Shown here: piece after piece, positions 8,285 to 16,023 of the stretch
Numbering within the stretch: position 1 is the first letter of the stretch
How the letters are laid out: each line of letters starts with the position of its first letter
Assembly (NCBI GenBank): GCA_030627725.1
Contig: DAOVSZ010000006.1
Span: 1 to 22,760, forward strand
Direction of reading: 5' to 3'
DNA from: Desulfobulbaceae bacterium
GTDB lineage: Bacteria; Desulfobacterota; Desulfobulbia; Desulfobulbales; DAOVSZ01
Length of the DNA: 22,760 bases
Translations under genes and position numbers: made by a program
The notes under the pieces: model-generated
Told to the model about the DNA's origin: nothing
The model's database searches: none
The model's input: the letters and a program-made list of their open reading frames with translations, nothing else

Positions 8285-8313
8285 TTGACAAAAGAGTCTC
8301 TGACATCATATTT
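8285..8313 (+). promoter_or_regulatory. Possible promoter for the Rho_N/HDOD gene pair
   Basis: TTGACA at 8285-8290 is followed, after 17 nt, by ATATTT (8308-8313), a weak -10. It begins 9 bp after the end of hairpin element A and lies about 60 nt before the start at 8375. The perfect -35 and correct spacing support it; the poor -10 does not. Confidence 0.4.
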
Positions 8314-8316
8314 TGA

Positions 8317-8335
8317 ATAGTATAGTATAGTATAT
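8317..8335 (+). repeat. Short ATAGT tandem repeat in a gene leader
   Basis: Three exact ATAGT units (8317-8331) followed by ATAT lie between the putative promoter and the Rho_N-protein start. It is too short to claim slippage; it creates several overlapping TATAGT hexamers that could act as alternative -10 boxes. Confidence 0.6.
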
Positions 8336-8374
8336 GAAAGTTTTCCGGATAATCACTAATCTCAGGAGAAAGAT

Positions 8375-8779
8375 ATGTCAGAAGAGACAAAAAGCGTCGC
8401 AAGTGAAAACGAAAAAGACCTGGACAAAATGACGGTCAAGGAATTACGTGAGATCGCTAAAGACATTGAAGGGGTAACAGGCGTTCATGCAATGAAGAAA
8501 GATGAGCTGCTGACTCTCATTAAAAATGACCGTGGAATAGTCGAAAATGACAAGAAGACTGTCAAAAAACCACCCAAATCTGCCGCAAAAAAGGCGAAAA
8601 AATCAGCCCCTTCCTCGGGAAAAGCACATTCAGCAAAAGAAGCGAAAGAAATGATCAGCCGACTCCGTGAAGAGAAAAAGGCCGCCAAAGAGGCAAAGGA
8701 CAGGAAGACTACTGACAGGTTACGAAAAAAAATCAAACGGCTGAAAAAACAGGCAACACAGCTCCCGAAAGCAGCGTAA
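8375..8779 (+). CDS. Rho N-terminal-domain-like, lysine-rich protein
   Basis: The 134-residue protein has a Rho_N/SAP-like helix-extended-helix at about 18-51 (KMTVKELREIAKDI ... MKKDELLTLIK), as found at the N-terminus of transcription terminator Rho and in small stand-alone proteins. The rest is very basic and Ala/Lys-rich, like a histone H1 tail (about 61-85) followed by a charged helix. No ATPase domain of Rho is present. It probably binds nucleic acid non-specifically in the cytoplasm. The start is well supported by AGGAGA about 6-7 nt upstream. The HDOD gene follows after 12 bp, so the pair is probably co-transcribed. Confidence 0.85.
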   Translation: MSEETKSVASENEKDLDKMTVKELREIAKDIEGVTGVHAMKKDELLTLIKNDRGIVENDKKTVKKPPKSAAKKAKKSAPSSGKAHSAKEAKEMISRLREEKKAAKEAKDRKTTDRLRKKIKRLKKQATQLPKAA

Positions 8780-8791
8780 TACGGAAATATC

Positions 8792-9652
8792 ATGAGCATA
8801 GAAGAAAAATATATCAAGAATGTCTCATCACTCGTCCCCTGTCCCGAGATCGCCCTTGAGGTGCTGCGGACTGCTCATGATGATGAATGCGATATTACAC
8901 AATTAGCAAATAAAATCGAACAGGACCCGAACCTCACCGCAAATATGCTGCGTCTTGCCAATTCCGCATATTTCGGACATATGAAAAAAATCACCTCAAT
9001 TCAGAACATCATTGTCCGCCTCGGCCTGGAAAGTGTGAAACTTATAGCCATTACAAGCGCATCGGTTGGGATCCTGAAATCACCGCAAAAGGCATACAAT
9101 CTTGAACCTGGTTCATTATGGCAGCATTCCTTTGCCACTGCCGTTCTCTCGAAGATCATCGGCCGGCACGCCAACTCAAAGGATATTTCAACACTCTACA
9201 CGGCAGCGCTCCTTCATGATGTGGGCAAAGTTATCCTGAACCGTCCCTTGCAAGCGGAAATCTATAATCAGACAGACCGGCATATCCCCTCAAATTCGAT
9301 ACATTTTGAACAGTCTACACTGCACACGGACCATGCCAAGGTCGGCATGGTCCTTTTGAAATCCTGGGGACTGCCTGGAAAAATTACAATACCAGTAGGG
9401 TTTCATCACAGGAGCGATGAGGCGAAACAGCAGAAGCTTGCAACCAGAATCGTCCACTTATCCAACTCCATAGTGGAAACTATGGGATTTCACTCAACCT
9501 CTCAGGATATCGAAATATTCGATTCCCAGGAATATCTTGAACAACAACAGGACCTGCCGCAGATCCCGAATTTTCAGGAAAACATTGAGGACATTATCAG
9601 TGAGTTTTATGAAAATTATAATGAGACCTCAACCCTTCTCATGGAGATATGA
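8792..9652 (+). CDS. HDOD-domain signalling protein
   Basis: The 286-residue protein is essentially a single HDOD domain (about 10-230): LVPCPEIALEVL, ANKIEQDPNLTANMLRLANS, LWQHSFATAVLSKIIG and LHDVGKVILN, then GMVLLKSWGLP and FHHRSD. The HD pair (H142, D143) is retained, together with H112, H181 and H205/H206, so metal binding is possible, although most HDOD proteins act as non-enzymatic signalling scaffolds in c-di-GMP, motility or cell-cycle control. No receiver or output domain is attached. The start has GGA about 7 nt upstream and lies 12 bp after the Rho_N gene. The specific role is unknown. Confidence 0.88.
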   Translation: MSIEEKYIKNVSSLVPCPEIALEVLRTAHDDECDITQLANKIEQDPNLTANMLRLANSAYFGHMKKITSIQNIIVRLGLESVKLIAITSASVGILKSPQKAYNLEPGSLWQHSFATAVLSKIIGRHANSKDISTLYTAALLHDVGKVILNRPLQAEIYNQTDRHIPSNSIHFEQSTLHTDHAKVGMVLLKSWGLPGKITIPVGFHHRSDEAKQQKLATRIVHLSNSIVETMGFHSTSQDIEIFDSQEYLEQQQDLPQIPNFQENIEDIISEFYENYNETSTLLMEI

Positions 9653-9735
9653 CTCAACTTTCCAACGAACACACGAGTGAGTGACTGATCACGGGGCACG
9701 GCATCTACGACCACCTCACCTCTATCCCACATTCT

Positions 9736-9842
9736 GTACGCGTTCACAGGTGCCGGAGATTGTTGCGATCAGGGAGACCGACTATAGTCGGCTATGTTGG
9801 ACTCCCTGATCGCGGCAAGATTCGGTGCCTGTGAACGCGTAC
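9736..9842 (-). repeat. Hairpin repeat element, copy B
   Basis: A 107 bp near-palindrome. Outer arms GTACGCGTTCACAGG/TGCCG and CGGTGCC/TGTGAACGCGTAC pair over 20 positions, the only non-Watson-Crick positions being a T-G and a G-T wobble at 16-17. Inner arms GCGATCAGGGAG and CTCCCTGATCGC pair perfectly. The tip holds the 14 bp palindrome CCGACTATAGTCGG (9778-9791). On the minus strand the core order GCGATCAGG, CATAGCC, ACTATAGT, CCCTG matches copies A and C. No ORF lies inside. Confidence 0.85.
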
Positions 9843-9864
9843 ACACAGGCACCTGGTATTTTTT
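9824..9864 (+). terminator. Possible terminator formed by the right arm of element B
   Basis: The right arm GGTGCCTGTG (9824-9833) is perfectly complementary to CACAGGCACC (9844-9853), just outside the element. This gives a 10 bp stem with a 10 nt loop, followed five bases later by six T residues (9859-9864). It could end the HDOD transcript, in competition with the long hairpin of the element. The distance from stem to T-run is longer than usual, so this is tentative. Confidence 0.4.
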
Positions 9865-10128
9865 GCCTATTCAAATGGAAGAAATCTCCTTCCAAATCCT
9901 TTCAATCCATCACAAGCCACACCTTACACAAGTATTTTCAACCAATCGTCGCAACAAGCAACACCCAGCAATTGCTTGTAATTTCAAGCAGATACAGAAA
10001 AAACTCTCCCAGACGCATACAAGACATACTTCCATATAAAATATATATGGCACTATTGTTGCGTAAATCAAGCGAATTATCAGGCTTAAAAAAGAGGACA
10101 ACAAGGGAGGGAAGAATGGGGGTTTTGA

Positions 10129-10728
10129 TCAGTCACAAGATGAGAGACATTGCCTGGGCGGGGGAACTCCCCAAGCGAGACAAATCTGATAAAAAAGATG
10201 AAGAAGCTGAGAAGGACCCGTCTGCATCGCCGCACACAACTCAGGAACCGTCTCAAACTCATGGATCGCCAGACAGCCGGCATAGCCAAAAATCTGCAAC
10301 TGATCCGTAGTCATCCAGAACGGATACATCCTGCAGAATAACGGCCTTACATTGTAAGGGAGCAGACATCCTTTGGGGCCTAAAAGAAGACATCTCCCCT
10401 CTTTATTCATGGCCAGCTTGTAATGGAAACCATCTTTGGGAAAAGCACGCAAGACTTCTTCTTCCTGTGTTGGGAAAAGGCGTATCATCTGGGCGAGAAA
10501 TACGGATGAATTTTTTCCCTTTGCGACAAAATCAAGTTTGGCTGTCCAAGGCGCCTTAGCCTGAATCAGCCGCCATTCCGATTCCGAAAGAGGGGCCACG
10601 ACAGTATCTTCTTCCGAAGTGCAACGGCAGCAGGTGGGCCCGATCAACGCACAGCTGGCGCAGATCCACGGTCCGGACATCGATGCAGCCAGATGAGACT
10701 GCCGGCAATTGAGAGTTTCTCTACCCAC
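10129..10728 (-). CDS. YkgJ-family cysteine-cluster protein
   Basis: This 199-residue protein is of the YkgJ-like zinc/iron-chelating type. The N-terminal cluster has C23, C26, C33, C34 and C36 (ICASC then PTCCRC). The signature part has C113, C121 in GCLLPYNVRPLFCRMYPFW with C132, and C152 in YAGC. Members are thought to bind a metal or Fe-S cluster, with function largely unknown. The start is a GTG at 10728 with AAGGGG about 10 nt upstream; a downstream ATG (residue 17) would still retain all cluster cysteines except C8, which is outside the motif. The gene lies in the same direction as the TVP38 gene upstream but is separated from it by an AT-rich palindrome, so co-transcription is doubtful. 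Confidence 0.82.
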   Translation of the reverse strand: MGRETLNCRQSHLAASMSGPWICASCALIGPTCCRCTSEEDTVVAPLSESEWRLIQAKAPWTAKLDFVAKGKNSSVFLAQMIRLFPTQEEEVLRAFPKDGFHYKLAMNKEGRCLLLGPKGCLLPYNVRPLFCRMYPFWMTTDQLQIFGYAGCLAIHEFETVPELCAAMQTGPSQLLHLFYQICLAWGVPPPRQCLSSCD

Positions 10729-10775
10729 GTTGAGTATTCCCCTTGACGACTGTATCGTCCAATTACGCGAGTAAC

Positions 10776-10808
10776 TTTAAAAAAAAATTAATTTTTTTTA
10801 AAAAAAAA
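10776..10808 (-). terminator. AT-only palindrome, possible terminator
   Basis: A run of nine A, TTAA, eight T and nine A forms a perfect A/T palindrome that read leftward includes T-runs. It lies just after the stop of the TVP38 gene and before the YkgJ-like gene. With no G/C stem it would be a weak intrinsic terminator; it may simply be homopolymer-rich DNA or part of a promoter. Confidence 0.35.
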
Positions 10809-10825
10809 GCCCTATCATCTTGAAT

Positions 10826-11518
10826 TTATTGTAGTTTTCTTCCTTTATAAAAGGCGAGAACTTTCTTGGTGACAAGGGGGAAAAGACCGAGAATTACAAA
10901 AGAAAAGATCAAGCCGGGTGACATGATGTCACCCGGACTGCTTATTCTTGCCAGTTCTTTGCCGGCATTTACATACACCAGGGTGCCCGGCAGCATTCCA
11001 AGCTGCGAAATCCAGTAAAAGGTCAACAGGGGCATTTCCGTGAGCCCCATAACAAGATTAATAACAAAAAAAGGAAAGGCGGGAATCGGTCGCAGGGTAA
11101 AGAGATACAATGGCCCTTCCTTTCTTACGCCCTCATTGACAACGCCGAGTTTGTCACCGAATTTACCCTGCACCCAGTCACGAAGTAAAAAGCGTGACAC
11201 AAAACATGCCAGCGTCGCACCGATGGTGCTGGCAAAAGAAATCAGAACAGTCCCCACAAAGAGGCCGAAGACAGCCCCGCCGGCAAGCGTAAGTATGACC
11301 GCTCCGGGAAGAGACAGCGCTGTTGCAGTAATGTAAATTGCCATATAGGCCGCCATCATAAGCAGCCTGTTCTCAGCGTAGAACGTCTGGAGCTGTGCCT
11401 GCGTTTTTTTGAGATAGGCAAGGGTCACATACTGACTCAGGTCAAAATACTGAAAAAGAGCAACGGCAAAGATGCCGATTGCCACAATAACAATCTTTTC
11501 CATCATCTTTCTGTTCAT
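10826..11518 (-). CDS. TVP38/TMEM64 (DedA-like SNARE-associated) membrane protein
   Basis: The 230-residue integral membrane protein has hydrophobic segments at about 7-25, 52-70, 74-110, 145-160, 165-185 and 200-217. Family signatures are LTLAGGAVFG ... GATLACFVSRFL (77-111), LRPIPAFPFFVINLVMGL (142-159) and ISQLGMLPGTLVYVNAG (170-186). Such proteins are thought to move or scramble lipids or small molecules across the inner membrane. The ATG at 11518 overlaps the TGA of the radical SAM/ArsM fusion as ATGA, which decides the start (an in-frame ATG exists 13 codons upstream) and implies translational coupling. This places it in the same process, for example handling a membrane-linked or organoarsenic product, but that is inference. 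Confidence 0.9.
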   Translation of the reverse strand: MNRKMMEKIVIVAIGIFAVALFQYFDLSQYVTLAYLKKTQAQLQTFYAENRLLMMAAYMAIYITATALSLPGAVILTLAGGAVFGLFVGTVLISFASTIGATLACFVSRFLLRDWVQGKFGDKLGVVNEGVRKEGPLYLFTLRPIPAFPFFVINLVMGLTEMPLLTFYWISQLGMLPGTLVYVNAGKELARISSPGDIMSPGLIFSFVILGLFPLVTKKVLAFYKGRKLQ

Positions 11519-14500
11519 GTCCGCACCCGTGTGCTTACCTCTTCCCATAACAAACAATTCTTACGGACACATTCCCTATTCTGATGCGACTGCTCACAGA
11601 TAAGCTGATCTTCAGCCAGCATCGACGGCTTGAGAATATTCTCCGATATAGCGGCAACCTCTTTTAATGCAAGATACGATTCACGCTGACAGCAGCGACC
11701 TGCCTTGAGCGAGGCAATCCGAGTAAGAACAGCTGCGGTCACAGACTGGGCAATCTGACGGGCGGAAGGTGTCACCGGCGTGGCTTCCAGTATTACCGAG
11801 AAGGCAATGCCGGCGCCAATGGCAGCGCCACAGCTTCCCCAGAATCCGCAGACACCGCCCGGCACGTTGCTGCCGCGATCAATACCGGTCAGGATGTCCT
11901 GTCTGCTGATAGTGCCTCCGCGCGCCTTCCAGGCGCCCAGGATAATGCCTGGAACCAGAGCGTGATGTTCAGGACCATGGACCGGCATCGCGGAATGACT
12001 CCTGATTTTTTTTAAAAGCGTAATCATGTCTTCTTCGTCCGTATAGGTGCATACCTGCCTGATAACCGCCAATGCGTCCTCTTGGTGACAGGCATCACAG
12101 ACATAATGACCGGACCTGCAGACTCCGTTCGCTTTCCTCCGAATACCGCAGTAATAACAGGACACTGAGATCTCACTGACATGATACTCCAATTCATCGC
12201 CGCACACCATGCAGTCAATCAGCAGACGCTCCCGTGCTGACAGAGAGGCAATCCGGAAGAGTTTTTCAGATACATTCTGGACCGGCTCTGTCGGCAATCC
12301 ACAGCAATTTCCCGACATTTTAATGTTCGTGACTTCATGGGCGTCATTCAAAACAAACAGGGAACCATCTTCCGACTCGGCTTCAGACAGATGTATGGAC
12401 GTCTTTTTGCCTTTGAGCAACAGTTTCCCATCTTCAGTAAAGACCCCTCCAAAAGGACCGCGATAAATGACCTCCCTCGCTGTTTTCGCACACGACTTCA
12501 CTGCGCTGAATGTAAGCGAAAAAAAACTGGTCTCGTTGACCTGCCGGTAGGGAAAACGCTTTATCAGCCTGATCTCGGAAAACCCTGCAGCGGAGAGCAT
12601 TGCCATAAGATCTTCCTGCATATGGGCGCCGCCAAGACATTCTCCCCGAAATTGTTCATCATTCTTTATCGAAACAGGGACGGGTCCTTCAGTGACAATA
12701 TCGGAAACAACCAGCCTGCCTCCCGGTTTCAAGACCCGGAATACCTCTTGCAAGGTCTGCCTCTTGTCCGGGCTCAGGTTGATCACACAGTTGGATATAA
12801 CGACATGCGCGGAACTGTCCGGAAGCGGAATGTCCTCCAGAAACCCCTTTGTAAACACGATATTATCATACCCGAGTCTCCTGACCACTTCCTCCTGTGA
12901 CGAACGGGCAAGACGAAGCATATCATCCGTCATATCGACGCCGAACACCTTTCCTTCTCTCCCGACCTTTTCAGCGGCAATAAAACACTCCACCCCACTG
13001 CCGCTGCCGAGGTCAACCACCGTTTCCGCTTCTTTAAGATCAGCATCATGGACCGGGCTTCCGCATCCGTAGGAACGTTTTTTTGAATCATCAGGGATAA
13101 AATCCACAGCCGACTGCTCCGGCGCAAACGGGTTCGCTATGTCCTGATTAGACGCATTCGCCGCTCGTGAATAAAACTCCTTCACCGAACCATGGAGATG
13201 GTCATTATGCAGAGAAATGACGCAGTTACAATGGGTCATGGCAACCGACCGCCCCCCCTCGGAGCAATCATGACGGACATCGCCCATCTTCAAGACAATC
13301 CCGGACTGCTCATGCTGACGATAGTGTGCAGCCTGTCTGCTGATTAACCAGAGGGCGATGGAGTTATACAGTTCAACATAGGGATCATGACCGACAAATG
13401 TCCCTCGCGTCATATAGCTGTGATCGATGTCCCCACCGCCGATCAGAAATTTCAGGGGATTCTTTTCGTAACGGCTGCCCACAAGCGTGGACTGACGAAT
13501 TTCCGTAAGGACCGGACTGGTGCGCCACACATGCCCTATTCCGTCAGCCAGGTCACCGCAGACAAGTTTTGAGATCCCCACCAGGGCGGGAGAAGGATAG
13601 ATCTTTGCATCAGGTCCAACGGCAATCGACTCCCAGCCGGTATTGCTCAGGTCGTATCGTGTGCCGGAAGCGCTGAAGACCTGTTTTCTGATCGTTTCAA
13701 CATTATCAATGCTGACACCAGATTCCTCTCCAATCTCCTGTGCACTTATCAGCGCCGGCACAATCTCTTCCGGGGGCACAAACTGCTCCATTGAGCCCTT
13801 TCCCCTGACAAAATGCCAGAGGAAATGGACGTTATGAATGCCTAATGCAGCTGCAACAGCGACAATTTCATGAAGTTCATCAATGTTTTCCCGGTTGACA
13901 GCTATTGAAAGCGTTATGGGAAATTGAAGTGTACGAAGAATTGAAATATTTTTCAGAAGACGATCAAAACATCCCTTGCCGCGCAACCTGTCATGCGCCT
14001 CGGCACGGCCATCCATACTGACCTGGAAATGAAAACGGTCCCTTGGAAGTTCTTTTAATTTCTCAGCATAGTCCTGCACCAGAAGGCCGTTGGTCAGGAC
14101 CACGACATGTACCTCAGGATCAACGAGGAGCTCTTCGACATGGTCAAGAAAGCCTGGATAGATAAAAGGTTCACCGCCGGTGAAATAGAAGAGTGTGCAT
14201 CCTAAGGCACGGGCCTCTTTGATCCCTTTTTTCAACTGATCGCTGCCGAGACTCTTTCTTTTTCCAGGAGAAGCGCCAAAAAGACAGTGGCGGCAGGAAA
14301 GGTTGCATCTATCCGTGAGATGAAACCAGCATTCCTTCAGTCCATCAAGAGAGAGAGAGTCAGCCCTTCCCGTATATGGGGGGCTGTCTCCTGCTTCAAG
14401 CTGTGACAGAATACGTGATGCAGTGAAAAATTGCCCCTCACCAGCGCCGCCTGCCACCCGGCTCTCACTTTTTCCACTCCTCCCCATCAGGATATCATCT

Positions 14501-14598
14501 GCAGACCTGCTCGGGACAAACCAGTCCGGCCTTTCCGGGTGAACGTAAATGGGACACCCATTGTATGTATAACGATGCCATGCAGTCAGTATGCTCAT
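11515..14598 (-). CDS. Radical SAM / arsenite methyltransferase (ArsM-like) / Cys-rich DUF5714-like fusion
   Basis: The 1027-residue protein appears to be three enzymes in one chain. Residues about 85-300 are a radical SAM domain with C98-x3-C102-x2-C105 (TDRCNLSCRHC) and GGEP at 141-144. Residues about 320-460 look SPASM-like, with scattered Cys (C347, C445, C457, C459). Residues about 495-735 are an ArsM-type SAM methyltransferase: YGCGSP (C512), VVDLGSGSG (527-535), VDMT, SNCVINLSPDK (C604), GECLGGA (C654) and YRGPFGGVF, so all three As(III)-binding cysteines known from ArsM are kept. Residues about 785-1015 are Cys/His-rich (IDCMVCG, SCYYCG, VCDACH, GVCGFWGSCGAA, GRCCQRESY) and resemble DUF5714. 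It probably methylates arsenic and adds a radical step, as in organoarsenic synthesis. No Shine-Dalgarno beyond a weak GAG is visible. It overlaps the TVP38 gene by 4 nt. Confidence 0.85.
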   Translation of the reverse strand: MSILTAWHRYTYNGCPIYVHPERPDWFVPSRSADDILMGRSGKSESRVAGGAGEGQFFTASRILSQLEAGDSPPYTGRADSLSLDGLKECWFHLTDRCNLSCRHCLFGASPGKRKSLGSDQLKKGIKEARALGCTLFYFTGGEPFIYPGFLDHVEELLVDPEVHVVVLTNGLLVQDYAEKLKELPRDRFHFQVSMDGRAEAHDRLRGKGCFDRLLKNISILRTLQFPITLSIAVNRENIDELHEIVAVAAALGIHNVHFLWHFVRGKGSMEQFVPPEEIVPALISAQEIGEESGVSIDNVETIRKQVFSASGTRYDLSNTGWESIAVGPDAKIYPSPALVGISKLVCGDLADGIGHVWRTSPVLTEIRQSTLVGSRYEKNPLKFLIGGGDIDHSYMTRGTFVGHDPYVELYNSIALWLISRQAAHYRQHEQSGIVLKMGDVRHDCSEGGRSVAMTHCNCVISLHNDHLHGSVKEFYSRAANASNQDIANPFAPEQSAVDFIPDDSKKRSYGCGSPVHDADLKEAETVVDLGSGSGVECFIAAEKVGREGKVFGVDMTDDMLRLARSSQEEVVRRLGYDNIVFTKGFLEDIPLPDSSAHVVISNCVINLSPDKRQTLQEVFRVLKPGGRLVVSDIVTEGPVPVSIKNDEQFRGECLGGAHMQEDLMAMLSAAGFSEIRLIKRFPYRQVNETSFFSLTFSAVKSCAKTAREVIYRGPFGGVFTEDGKLLLKGKKTSIHLSEAESEDGSLFVLNDAHEVTNIKMSGNCCGLPTEPVQNVSEKLFRIASLSARERLLIDCMVCGDELEYHVSEISVSCYYCGIRRKANGVCRSGHYVCDACHQEDALAVIRQVCTYTDEEDMITLLKKIRSHSAMPVHGPEHHALVPGIILGAWKARGGTISRQDILTGIDRGSNVPGGVCGFWGSCGAAIGAGIAFSVILEATPVTPSARQIAQSVTAAVLTRIASLKAGRCCQRESYLALKEVAAISENILKPSMLAEDQLICEQSHQNRECVRKNCLLWEEVSTRVRT

Positions 14599-14696
14599 AA
14601 AAGAGTCTCATGCAAGAAGCCGGTTCCCGGCCCCATTTTTTTATATGCGTTTTTATTATATATTTTTCATCAAAATCTGTTTAAATAATAAATAAG

Positions 14697-14718
14697 GTAA
14701 CTGTTCAGAAGCAGTTAT
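14697..14718 (+). repeat. Possible remnant of the hairpin element family (fused ends)
   Basis: GTAACTGTTCAG matches the left end of element C (GTAACTGCTCAG) at 11 of 12 bases and is followed at once by AGCAGTTAT, which resembles the right end. The core is missing. It may be a deletion derivative or an unrelated small hairpin, because the stem is only about 7 bp. Confidence 0.45.
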
Positions 14719-14732
14719 ACGGCATCTTTATT

Positions 14733-14767
14733 CCTGAACCCTGAGCCCTGACCCCTGAACCCTGGGC
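14733..14767 (+). repeat. Five-copy CCTGAAC-type heptamer tandem repeat
   Basis: Five back-to-back seven-base units, CCTGAAC, CCTGAGC, CCTGACC, CCTGAAC and CCTGGGC, lie in the divergent region between the ArsM fusion and the amidohydrolase. No coding function is seen. Confidence 0.85.
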
Positions 14768-14832
14768 CCATAACTATACCCTTAAATAGATCCTATCAAT
14801 AATTTTTAAATACACAAACATTTTTTTATTCC

Positions 14833-16014
14833 ATGTCAACACTCTATCAACCGGACAAAAAACTCTTTTCGTGGATGCGTGACATCAGACGTGATCTCCA
14901 TAGGCATCCGGAGATCGGTTTCAAAGAGTTCCGCACCGCTGAACGTATCAAGGAAAAACTCAAGGAACTGGATATTCCCTTCAGGTCTGGTATTGCCGGA
15001 ACCGGCATTGTGGCAACCCTCGGGAAACAGAGCCCTGAAGCTCCATGGGTTGCGCTCCGGGCTGACATGGATGCCCTGCCGATTGAAGAGAAGACCGGTC
15101 TCTCCTTTTCTTCAAAAAACACTGGAGTGATGCACGCCTGCGGCCATGACGGCCACGTGGCAATGCTTTTAGGGGCCGGCGCCCTTCTTAAGCAGACCGA
15201 ACTCACCGGCAATGTAGTTCTTCTCTTTCAGCCCTCTGAAGAAGACAGTGGCGGCGCCAGTCACATGATCAAGCAAGGCGCTCTGGAAAATGTTGATGCG
15301 ATCTTCGGCGGCCATATCGACCGTCATCTGAAGGTGGGTGAAATAGCTGTGGAGCCCGGCATAATAAGCGCCTACACCGACCGCTTCGATATCGAGATCA
15401 GAGGTCGCGGCGGCCACGCTGCAAAGCCTCATGAGACGGTTGACAGTATTGTTGTCGCCAGCCTTCTGGTCATGAGCATTCAGACCCTTGTGTCACGAGA
15501 AGTCAACCCATCCCATCCGACAGTGGTTACAGTCGGCAGAATTCAAGGCGGAAACGCCGCCAACGTTATTGCAGACCATGCTGTGCTGCAAGGCACCATA
15601 CGAACAACCCTGCCGACAGTCAGAAATAAAATTATCAGCGGGCTGACAAGAATGGTCGATTCGATGAAGGACCTCTATGGCGCTGAGACCTCGGTAAAGA
15701 TTACCAAAGGATATCCACCTATCATTAACCATCCCGAGGCAACCGCGATCGCCAAAGACGCAGCAGAACAGGTCGTCGGTCCGCATGGAGTCATCGGCCT
15801 GCCGCATCCAAGCCTTGGCGGTGAAGACTTCTCCTATTACCTTGAAAGAATACCGGGCTGTTTTGTCAGATTCGGGGCAAAGGATGACGAGCATAAAAAT
15901 GCCCCGGCACACAGCCCGTTCTTTCATTTTAACGAGAAGGTCCTCACGGTCGGCGCTTCGTTCCTGGCACATGCGGCAGCGACGACCGTAACGCGTATCA
16001 ATGAATTGAAATAA
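14833..16014 (+). CDS. M20-family amidohydrolase (N-acyl amino acid / hippurate hydrolase type)
   Basis: This 393-residue cytoplasmic metallopeptidase-like hydrolase would cleave the amide bond of N-acyl or conjugated amino acids. Motifs are LRHP-like DLHRHPEIGF (21-30), LRADMDALP (75-83), the metal site MHACGHDGH (100-108, H101, C103, H105), FQPSEE (132-137), GGH at 159-161, the dimerisation-domain GRGGHAAKPH (191-200) and GGEDFSYY (329-336). Length is typical. No Shine-Dalgarno is evident before the ATG. It is first in an apparent operon: the GCS2-like ligase starts 9 bp after its stop, and the gamma-glutamyltransferase follows. The substrate may therefore be a gamma-glutamyl or related conjugate, but this is context only. 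Confidence 0.92.
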   Translation: MSTLYQPDKKLFSWMRDIRRDLHRHPEIGFKEFRTAERIKEKLKELDIPFRSGIAGTGIVATLGKQSPEAPWVALRADMDALPIEEKTGLSFSSKNTGVMHACGHDGHVAMLLGAGALLKQTELTGNVVLLFQPSEEDSGGASHMIKQGALENVDAIFGGHIDRHLKVGEIAVEPGIISAYTDRFDIEIRGRGGHAAKPHETVDSIVVASLLVMSIQTLVSREVNPSHPTVVTVGRIQGGNAANVIADHAVLQGTIRTTLPTVRNKIISGLTRMVDSMKDLYGAETSVKITKGYPPIINHPEATAIAKDAAEQVVGPHGVIGLPHPSLGGEDFSYYLERIPGCFVRFGAKDDEHKNAPAHSPFFHFNEKVLTVGASFLAHAAATTVTRINELK

Positions 16015-16023
16015 TAAAGTACA

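Larger units (their letters stand above)
9653..10128. other. Convergent intergenic region containing hairpin element B
   Basis: This 476 bp region lies between the HDOD gene and the leftward YkgJ-like gene. It holds element B (9736-9842) with an extra arm copy to 9853 and a T-run at 9859-9864. A small AT-rich inverted repeat, CCATATA/TATATGG, is at 10032-10050. Between 9865 and 10030 nothing is recognised. ORFs here have no ribosome binding site or coding character. Confidence 0.6.

Noticed and set aside
9910..10104. 64-codon minus-strand hydrophobic ORF
   Set aside because: No ribosome binding site and no family resemblance; the hydrophobic character comes from A/T-rich DNA.
9825..10310. 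161-codon plus-strand ORF across element B flank and the YkgJ-like gene
   Set aside because: It has no ribosome binding site, crosses a repeat arm and is antisense to a convincing Cys-cluster protein.
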